DNA from: Paracoccaceae bacterium
GTDB lineage: Bacteria > Pseudomonadota > Alphaproteobacteria > Rhodobacterales > Rhodobacteraceae
Direction of reading: 5' to 3'
Length of the DNA stretch: 6,459 bases
Assembly: GCA_021767525.1 (NCBI GenBank)
Contig: JAASTF010000183.1
Location: 1-6,459, forward strand
The position numbers and the translations under genes were made by a program. The notes beneath the pieces were generated by a model. The model saw only the letters and a program-made list of their open reading frames with translations, searched no databases and was not told the DNA's origin. Positions 1-6,459 of the stretch are shown here, in pieces (within the stretch, counting starts at the first letter, position 1; every line of letters begins with the position of its first letter).

Positions 1-880
1 CGGCACCGAAAACAACCTCCGGCCGCGCGGCGCGGGCGCGCTCGACCATGCGGCGCGCGTCGGCCATCAGGTGGCGCCGCTTCATCCGCTTCAGGATCAT
101 ATCGTTCCCGGCCTGCAACGACAGGTGCAGATGCGGCATCAGGCGCGGTTCGGTTGCGATGGCCTGCATCAGGTTGTCATCCGCCTCGATCGAATCGATC
201 GAGCTGATGCGCAGGCGGGGAATGTCGGTCAGTTTCAGGATGCGCATGACCAGATCGCCCAGGCGCGGTTCGCCGGGCAGGTCGGCGCCCCAGCTGGTCA
301 GGTCGACGCCGGTCAACACCACCTCGTTATAACCCGCGCCCGACAGCCGCTTGATCTGGTCGACCACCACGCCCGCGGGCACGCTGCGCGAATTGCCCCG
401 GCCATAGGGAATGATGCAGAAGGTGCAGCGATGATCGCAGCCGTTTTGCACCTGCACATAGGCGCGTGAGCGGGTGCCGAAGCCGTCGATCAGGTGCCCG
501 GCGGTTTCGCGCACCGACATGATGTCGTCGACCAGAACGCGCGGCGTGTCGCCCACGAAATCAGGGGCCAGCCGCGCCCATGTGTCGGGCTGCATCTTTT
601 CGCTGTTGCCGATCACGTGGTCGACCTCGTCCATCGCGGCGAAGGTTTCGGGCTCGGTCTGGGCGGCGCAGCCGGTGACGATGATGCGCGCGGTCGGGTT
701 GTCGCGGCGCAGCTTGCGGATTTCCTGGCGGGCCTTGCGCACGGCCTCGGCCGTCACCGCGCAGGTGTTGACCACCACGGCGCCCTCAAGCCCGGCCTGC
801 GCGGCTAAGTCTTTCATCGCCTCGGTTTCATAGGCGTTCAGCCGGCAGCCCAGCGTGGTGAATTTCGGTGGCGTGGTCAT
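1..880 (-). CDS. mtaB: tRNA t6A37 methylthiotransferase MtaB (partial, 3' end outside window)
   Basis: Radical-SAM methylthiotransferase that converts N6-threonylcarbamoyladenosine at position 37 of ANN-decoding tRNAs to its 2-methylthio form, in the cytoplasm, using two [4Fe-4S] clusters and S-adenosylmethionine. Seen in the translation: the N-terminal UPF0004 domain with its three cluster-binding cysteines, C12 (TLGCRLN), C40 (VNTCAVT) and C71 (VTGCAAQ), then the radical-SAM CxxxCxxC motif at C148, C152 and C155 (QNGCDHRCTFC), followed by GRGNSRS and the GVDLTSWG motif typical of the MtaB subgroup rather than MiaB or RimO. The 293 visible codons stop inside the radical-SAM domain; the rest of that domain and the expected C-terminal TRAM domain lie beyond the left edge. 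The ATG at 880 is chosen because MTTPPKFTTLGCRLN fits the family start and a near-perfect Shine-Dalgarno precedes it. It lies 3 nt downstream of dapF and is probably co-transcribed with it. The family assignment is very secure. Confidence 0.95.
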   Translation of the reverse strand, partial: MTTPPKFTTLGCRLNAYETEAMKDLAAQAGLEGAVVVNTCAVTAEAVRKARQEIRKLRRDNPTARIIVTGCAAQTEPETFAAMDEVDHVIGNSEKMQPDTWARLAPDFVGDTPRVLVDDIMSVRETAGHLIDGFGTRSRAYVQVQNGCDHRCTFCIIPYGRGNSRSVPAGVVVDQIKRLSGAGYNEVVLTGVDLTSWGADLPGEPRLGDLVMRILKLTDIPRLRISSIDSIEADDNLMQAIATEPRLMPHLHLSLQAGNDMILKRMKRRHLMADARRMVERARAARPEVVFGA

Positions 881-881
881 G

Positions 882-891
882 GATCACCCCC
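882..891 (-). promoter_or_regulatory. Strong Shine-Dalgarno of mtaB, overlapping the dapF stop codon
   Basis: Read on the minus strand this is GGGGGTGATC, nine of ten bases matching the extended anti-16S complement GGAGGTGATC. The G-run core sits 6 nt before the mtaB ATG, and the TGA inside the motif is the dapF stop codon (886-884). Ribosomes finishing dapF would therefore release on the mtaB ribosome binding site, an arrangement that suggests translational coupling (inference). Confidence 0.7.
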
Positions 892-1693
892 GCCAGACGC
901 CGTCGAACACATGGGCGGTCGGGCCGGTCATCCAGACGCCATCCTCGGCCCAGCGGATGTTCAGCGTGCCGCCATCCAGGTCGATCCGCACATCGCGCCC
1001 CGTCAGGCCCCGGCGCGCCGCGGCCACCGCCACGGCGCAAGAGGACGAACCCGAGGCCAGCGTGACTCCGGCGCCACGCTCCCACACGCGCATGCGGATG
1101 TGATCGGGGCCGGTGATGCTGGCAAATTGCACATTGGTGCGCTGCGGAAAAAGCGGGTCATGCTCGAAACGCGGGCCTTGGGTGGCCAGGTCGACCGCCT
1201 CGGCATCTTCGACGAAAAAGGTGCAATGCGGGTTGCCCATGCCGGTGGCCGTGGGCGCGCCGGGCAGCGGCAGTTCCAGCGTGTCCATTTCGCGGGCCAG
1301 CGGAATGTCCTGCCAGTCAAGGCTGGGATGGCCCATGTTCACCGTAACGCTCCCGCCCAGATCGCGCGCCTGGTGCGTACCGCGCTCGGTGCTGAGCGTC
1401 AGGGCGGTCACGCCCTTTTCCGCCATCAGGAATTGCGCGATGCAGCGCGTGGCGTTGCCGCATGTGGCCGAGGCCGAGCCGTCGCTGTTCAAGAACGTCA
1501 AATGCCCGTCGCTGCCCGGGCGGTCGGAAATGACCGCCAGCTGATCGAATCCCACGCCGCGATGCCGGTCGGCCATCGCCTGCGCCAGCTCTGGCGTCAC
1601 AACAATGTCCTGCACGCGGGCATCCAGCACGACGAAATCGTTGCCGAGCCCGTGCATTTTCATGAAAGGGATATGTGTCTGCCGCGTGGTCAT
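884..1693 (-). CDS. dapF: Diaminopimelate epimerase DapF (Ser at second catalytic Cys position)
   Basis: Cytoplasmic, cofactor-independent epimerase converting LL- to meso-diaminopimelate, the penultimate step of lysine synthesis and the source of meso-DAP for peptidoglycan. The 269-residue length fits the family (about 270). Recognisable motifs are MHGLGNDFVVLD (residues 13-24), NSDGSASATCGNATRC (69-84) with the first catalytic cysteine at C78, MGNPHCTFF (152-160), RTNVQF (185-190) and WERGAGVTLASGSSSCAVA (204-222). In the last motif the family normally reads ACGSGAC or ACGTGAC, the first Cys being the second catalytic base/acid. Here that position is S214 (TCG on the coding strand, 1054-1052), and only the later, normally non-catalytic C219 is kept. 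The start at 1693 is chosen over in-frame ATGs at 1741 and 1702 because MTTRQTHIPFMKMHGLGNDF has a plausible leader length; no clear Shine-Dalgarno supports any of them, and 1663 (MKMHGLGNDF) remains possible. First gene of a pair with mtaB. Family identity is certain; full epimerase activity is less so. Confidence 0.93.
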   Translation of the reverse strand: MTTRQTHIPFMKMHGLGNDFVVLDARVQDIVVTPELAQAMADRHRGVGFDQLAVISDRPGSDGHLTFLNSDGSASATCGNATRCIAQFLMAEKGVTALTLSTERGTHQARDLGGSVTVNMGHPSLDWQDIPLAREMDTLELPLPGAPTATGMGNPHCTFFVEDAEAVDLATQGPRFEHDPLFPQRTNVQFASITGPDHIRMRVWERGAGVTLASGSSSCAVAVAAARRGLTGRDVRIDLDGGTLNIRWAEDGVWMTGPTAHVFDGVWRG

Positions 1694-1694
1694 G

Positions 1695-1711
1695 GCGCGC
1701 ATATACGCGCG
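1695..1711. repeat. Alternating purine-pyrimidine inverted repeat at the dapF start
   Basis: Seventeen consecutive bases alternate purine and pyrimidine. Within them GCGCGC (1695-1700) and ACGCGC (1705-1710) form an imperfect inverted repeat around ATAT (1701-1704), with five of six arm positions pairing. It begins one base upstream of the chosen dapF ATG, where a Shine-Dalgarno would be expected. It could fold in the leader mRNA or simply reflect high GC; no function is established. Confidence 0.4.
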
Positions 1712-1759
1712 GCGCCGACATGAATCCAGCCGCCCGCGCAAAAAGCTGTGTTTTCGGGG

Positions 1760-1788
1760 TTGACCGCTGGCATCGCTCTTTCTAGAAG
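1760..1788 (+). promoter_or_regulatory. Sigma70-type promoter of the tRNA-Lys gene
   Basis: A TTGACC -35 element (1760-1765) is followed after exactly 17 nt by TAGAAG (1783-1788) as the -10 hexamer. Five of six bases match the -35 consensus and four of six match the -10. The predicted transcription start near 1795 lies about 5 nt before the mature tRNA 5' end at 1800, which is normal for a single tRNA transcript. Confidence 0.55.
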
Positions 1789-1799
1789 GCGCGCCTAGT

Positions 1800-1875
1800 G
1801 GGCCGTTAGCTCAGTTGGTAGAGCAACTGACTTTTAATCAGTGGGTCGCAGGTTCGAATCCTGCACGGCTCACCA
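1800..1875 (+). tRNA. tRNA-Lys (anticodon UUU), CCA encoded
   Basis: The 76-nt gene folds as a canonical cloverleaf. The acceptor stem pairs GGGCCGT (1800-1806) with ACGGCTC (1865-1871), with one G-U wobble. The D-arm contains AGCTCAGTTGGTAGAGC. The anticodon stem ACTGA/TCAGT encloses the loop CTTTTAA (1831-1837) with anticodon TTT at 1833-1835, and the T-arm carries the invariant GGTTCGAATCC. The discriminator is A (1872) and CCA is genome-encoded (1873-1875). The TTT anticodon with U33 and A37 identifies the lysine isoacceptor. The gene stands alone with its own promoter. No convincing terminator is visible immediately downstream. Confidence 0.97.
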
Positions 1876-2036
1876 CTGAATCAAGCATTTGCGATGATTG
1901 CGGCGGGGCGCTGGGGCTGTTTTGCGCCTGGTATGCCGTGGCCTGCGGGCGTTCGGCGGTGTTTTGTGTCAAGTTCGGGGTCCTGGGACCGCAAGCGCAG
2001 GATTCCGGGATCGAGCGGGATTTGTTGCCCGGCGTT
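1876..2036. other. Intergenic gap between tRNA-Lys and the oxidoreductase
   Basis: About 160 nt between the tRNA 3' end and the convergent oxidoreductase stop. Several weak GC-rich stems can be drawn, but none is followed by a T-run on either strand, so no terminator is called. There is no coding signal, repeat or sign of an integration duplication of the tRNA 3' end. Confidence 0.6.
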
Positions 2037-2999
2037 TCAGGGCTGGCCCCGCAGCATGGATTCGACCAGTTTTTGCACGCGCAGCGCCTCGGCCGGCGTG
2101 GCCAGGCGGTTGGGTTGGCCGGCCACGCATTTCACCAGCTCGTCCAGTTGCAATTGCAGGCTGGACACGCGGGCGTCATCGGGGCGGGGGCTTGCCGGGG
2201 TGAAGTCGCCGCCATCCGACATCCAGTCGACGTAGAAATCAGTGATGCGGCGGCTTTGCTTGCTGCCCTTGATCGTCAATTCCTGCCGGTCGGGCTGGGC
2301 GCCGCCGACACTGGCCATGATGGTGACGGGCAGGCCGGCCTTGGTTTCAAGTCGGGCCAGAAGATGCGTTTCGCACAGCGCGGGATCGTCGGGATAGCTG
2401 GGGTGTGCCGTGACCACCTGCAGCGGCCCCAGCAACCGTTCGGAAAAGAACAGGAAGTGCGAGATCACCTCGCGCGTCATGCCGCCCTCGTCGCGAAAGC
2501 GCAGCCAGTCGGCCGCCTTTTGCCAGGCGCGGGGCCATGCGGCATAGGTGACGACGATATCGGCGCCCGCAAGGTTGCCCATAGCGCCGCTGTCGGCGGC
2601 CCCGACAGTGCCGGTCATGGCGACGCTGGCGGCCTGAGTGAAATTGACCGCCGCCGGGGTGCCGTGGTGGGCCAGTTGGGCGACCAAATCCTCGCTTTCG
2701 GCCACGTCGACGCCCAGAGGTTTTTCCAGGAACACGGCCTTGCCCGCGGCGGCGGCGTGCAGCGCATAGGCCTTGCGTGGGCCGGGCGGGCAGGCAAGGT
2801 AGACAAGGTCGGCGGCGCCGATTGCCGCCTCGGCCGATGCGGCGATGGTGGCGCCGGGGGCCATGTCGGCGGCCTCGGCGCAGGCGGCGGCATTCGGATC
2901 CCACAGGGCGACCACGTCGAACCCGTCATGCACCAGCATTTGCCCCAGCAGCCGCCGGCCCATGATTCCCAACCCGATGATCGCGGTCTTGATCGCCAT
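2037..2999 (-). CDS. Gfo/Idh/MocA family oxidoreductase, substrate unknown
   Basis: A 320-residue NAD(P)-dependent dehydrogenase of the glucose-fructose oxidoreductase / inositol 2-dehydrogenase / MocA superfamily, presumed cytoplasmic (no signal peptide). Visible features are an N-terminal Rossmann fold with the nucleotide-binding GLGIMG (residues 9-14), an acidic residue after the second strand (ALWDPN, D34) that often favours NAD over NADP, VYLACPP (66-72) ending the Rossmann sheet, and the family EKP motif (92-94) with the likely catalytic lysine K93. The family's GGxxxDxxxH signature appears as GGMTREVISH (172-181), with Glu in place of the usual Asp and the His conserved. The start at 2999 is supported by AAGGA 6 nt upstream. 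The gene is divergent from icd and has no same-strand partner here, so neighbours do not reveal the substrate; a sugar, inositol or similar polyol is typical of the family. Superfamily call secure, specific function not assignable. Confidence 0.88.
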   Translation of the reverse strand: MAIKTAIIGLGIMGRRLLGQMLVHDGFDVVALWDPNAAACAEAADMAPGATIAASAEAAIGAADLVYLACPPGPRKAYALHAAAAGKAVFLEKPLGVDVAESEDLVAQLAHHGTPAAVNFTQAASVAMTGTVGAADSGAMGNLAGADIVVTYAAWPRAWQKAADWLRFRDEGGMTREVISHFLFFSERLLGPLQVVTAHPSYPDDPALCETHLLARLETKAGLPVTIMASVGGAQPDRQELTIKGSKQSRRITDFYVDWMSDGGDFTPASPRPDDARVSSLQLQLDELVKCVAGQPNRLATPAEALRVQKLVESMLRGQP

Positions 3000-3116
3000 G
3001 TCTTGTCCTTTCCGTCCCTCTTTGGTTCAAGAGTTGCCCAATGCATGCGCGACCTGCAAGCCCGCTTGGCACCGGGCCGGAATGATGCCGAAACCTGCGG
3101 CGAAAAACCTCGGCAC

Positions 3117-3146
3117 TTGCCATTGTATACGAATGTATGCTGTAGA
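3117..3146 (+). promoter_or_regulatory. Candidate icd promoter
   Basis: TTGCCA (3117-3122) could act as -35 and TGTAGA (3141-3146) as -10 with an 18-nt spacer, placing transcription start near 3153 and leaving a leader of about 45 nt before the icd ATG. The -10 match is only fair, so this is a candidate. The spacer holds the TGTAT-type repeats listed separately. Confidence 0.3.
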
Positions 3147-3147
3147 C
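3124..3147 (+). repeat. Three TGTA-type 7-mers in the divergent promoter region
   Basis: TGTATAC (3124-3130), TGTATGC (3134-3140) and TGTAGAC (3141-3147) lie in direct orientation; the first two are offset by 10 nt, one helical turn, and the third follows without a gap. This AT-richer patch stands out from the surrounding GC-rich DNA in the 199-nt region between icd and the oxidoreductase. It could be an operator for either gene, or part of the core promoter; no regulator is identified. Confidence 0.35.
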
Positions 3148-3182
3148 GCCGCGCAAAGTTTGCCGTATGGCGAGGGCAGCAA

Positions 3183-3190
3183 AGGAAAGG
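3183..3190 (+). promoter_or_regulatory. Ribosome binding site of icd
   Basis: AGGAAAGG ends 8 nt before the ATG at 3199. It fixes this ATG as the start, even though the same frame is open upstream to 2845. Confidence 0.6.
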
Positions 3191-3198
3191 ATTGTCCG

Positions 3199-5403
<2,205 letters not shown>

Positions 5404-5425
5404 TCGCGGCGATCCGCGCAAAAGC

Positions 5426-5460
5426 AAACGCCGCCCCGATCCGGGGCGGCGTTTTTCTTT
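5426..5460 (+). terminator. Intrinsic terminator after icd, possibly bidirectional
   Basis: A near-perfect hairpin 23 nt after the icd stop: AAACGCCGCCCCG (5426-5438) pairs with CGGGGCGGCGTTT (5442-5454) around the 3-nt loop ATC, a 13-bp stem, and runs into TTTTTCTTT (5452-5460). The opposite strand shows the same stem followed by a shorter, interrupted T-rich stretch, so it may also stop transcripts of the convergent TRAP permease, whose stop codon is at 5479. Confidence 0.93.
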
Positions 5461-5478
5461 GTGCGGTTGGCGGCGCGC

Positions 5479-6459
5479 TCAGGATGCGCTCAGATCCTCG
5501 CGCTTGCCATCGGTGTAGGCCAGAATGATCGGCAGCGCACACAGCACCAGGCCGATGCCCGCGGTTTCGACAAAGTTCAGGCCGAAGACATGGGTTTCGG
5601 GCAGGGCAAAGAACAGCCCGCCAAAGAACAGCAGCACCCGCAGCACATAGCCGACAGGCCCTTTGCGGATCGGGCCCACCAGGCTGACATAGCCCTGCAG
5701 CGCCATCGAGATCATGGCCACCCCGAACAGAGCCGAGGTCAGCGCCACAGCCACCTCCAATGCCGGGGCCTGCGCCACCAGCGCCGGGTTCAGCACGAAG
5801 AAGAACGGCGCGATATAGATGACGCCGCCCAGGCGCATCGCCTCGAACCCGGTTTTGATTGCATTCTCACCAGCCATCGTGGCGGCGGCAAAGGCCCCCA
5901 GCGCCACCGGCGGGGTGATAAAGCTGACCATGCCCCAATACAGGATGAAAAGGTGCACCGCGATCTGGTTCAATCCGCCCTGTTCCAGAGCAGGCGCCAG
6001 CACCACGGCCAAGAAGATGTAACAGGCCGTCACTGTCATCCCCATGCCAAAGATAAAGGCGGTGATCGCCCCCATCAGCAGCAGCACAAAGACGTTGTCG
6101 CCCGCGATGAAAATCAGCTCGTTTACCAGCGTGCCGGCCAGGCCCGTGGCGCTGAACGAACCAACGATCAGGCCGACGCCCAGCAGAATGGCCGTCAGTT
6201 CGGCCAGCCCGGCGCCGACGCCCACGATCATGTCGCCCAGCCCCTTCAGCGACAGCCGGTTGCCCGGCAGCATCTGGTTCACCACCAGCAAAAGCGCGGT
6301 GGCATAGAACGGCGCCGAGGTTTCGCGCCGCATCACCAGCAGCATGAAGATCAGAACGCCGAAAACCAGGATATAAAGCCAGCCTTCCTTCAGGATCTGT
6401 TTCATCACCGGCAATTCGGCGCGCGGCAAGCCGCGCAGGCCACGGCGGGCGGAATAGGC
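5479..6459 (-). CDS. TRAP transporter fused permease, C-terminal part (5' end outside window)
   Basis: Inner-membrane permease of a tripartite ATP-independent periplasmic (TRAP) transporter, which uses an ion gradient and a periplasmic binding protein to import small carboxylate-type solutes. The 326 visible residues are very hydrophobic, with about nine likely membrane segments, starting with the one after KEGWLYILVFG. Family-typical features are GSFSATGLAGTL, the FGMGMTVTACYIFLAVVLAPAL stretch (normally GMGxPTTAxYxxxAxxxAPAL, so the Pro is replaced by Val) and YWGMVSFITPPVALGAFAAATMAG with the ITPP signature. These match the fused 4TM-12TM permeases, often paired with TAXI-type binding proteins. 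The frame stays open to the right edge with no stop; a TTG at 6429 is an internal codon, because the preceding residues AYSARRGLRG read on naturally in the family. The N-terminal half and any binding-protein gene lie to the right, outside the window, so the substrate is unknown. Confidence 0.9.
   Translation of the reverse strand, partial: AYSARRGLRGLPRAELPVMKQILKEGWLYILVFGVLIFMLLVMRRETSAPFYATALLLVVNQMLPGNRLSLKGLGDMIVGVGAGLAELTAILLGVGLIVGSFSATGLAGTLVNELIFIAGDNVFVLLLMGAITAFIFGMGMTVTACYIFLAVVLAPALEQGGLNQIAVHLFILYWGMVSFITPPVALGAFAAATMAGENAIKTGFEAMRLGGVIYIAPFFFVLNPALVAQAPALEVAVALTSALFGVAMISMALQGYVSLVGPIRKGPVGYVLRVLLFFGGLFFALPETHVFGLNFVETAGIGLVLCALPIILAYTDGKREDLSAS

Noticed and set aside
1694..1741. 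Longer dapF start at 1741
   Set aside because: The added residues (MRGRLDSCRRRAYMRA) are Arg-rich and unlike DapF N-termini, and the extension runs towards the tRNA promoter.
1800..1875. tRNA-Lys as an integration site for a genomic island
   Set aside because: No integrase gene and no repeat of the tRNA 3' end was found in the window; the flanks are housekeeping genes.
1909..1934. GGCGC/GCGCC stem after the tRNA as a possible terminator
   Set aside because: The T-run falls inside the loop rather than after the stem, and the stem is only about 5 bp.
1967..1972. TTGACA on the minus strand as a promoter
   Set aside because: There is no acceptable -10 at 16-18 nt (the 17-nt position reads CCCGCA), and no gene starts downstream in that direction before the tRNA.
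2845..3198. In-frame upstream extension of icd by 118 codons
   Set aside because: The extension crosses the divergent oxidoreductase gene and the intergenic region, has no homology to the family N-terminus, and a proper RBS precedes the ATG at 3199.
6427..6429. TTG as the start codon of the TRAP permease
   Set aside because: The frame continues open to the window edge with residues natural for the fused permease, so this TTG is an internal Leu codon.

Overview
The window looks like ordinary chromosomal DNA from a high-GC alphaproteobacterium, most likely a member of the Rhodobacterales. The reasons are the strong G/C preference at third codon positions, the dapF–mtaB gene pair, a monomeric-type NADP isocitrate dehydrogenase and a fused TRAP permease. 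The taxonomic call is inference from gene content and style; no 16S or other marker is present.

Layout, left to right. Positions 1-880 (minus) hold the N-terminal 293 codons of mtaB, a radical-SAM tRNA methylthiotransferase that runs off the left edge. Directly upstream of it, 3 nt away, is dapF (884-1693, minus), the diaminopimelate epimerase of lysine and peptidoglycan synthesis; the two form a tight, probably translationally coupled pair. On the plus strand a tRNA-Lys(UUU) gene with encoded CCA lies at 1800-1875 behind a sigma70-like promoter. A roughly 160-nt gap follows, then a minus-strand Gfo/Idh/MocA-family oxidoreductase of unknown substrate (2037-2999). A 199-nt divergent intergenic region separates it from icd (3199-5403, plus), a 734-residue monomeric NADP-dependent isocitrate dehydrogenase. 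icd ends in a textbook intrinsic terminator (5426-5460), which also separates it from a convergent TRAP-transporter fused permease (5479-6459, minus), of which only the C-terminal 326 residues are present.

How the genes relate. dapF-mtaB is the only clear operon. icd feeds the TCA cycle and NADPH supply, while the oxidoreductase and the TRAP permease appear as independent units. I see no mobile element, CRISPR array, phage gene or defence system, and nothing that amounts to a new multi-gene system. The observation most worth a second look is in DapF: the second catalytic cysteine of the family is read as serine (S214), while the first (C78) is intact. Lesser points are a set of TGTAT-type direct repeats upstream of icd and an alternating purine-pyrimidine inverted repeat immediately before the dapF start.
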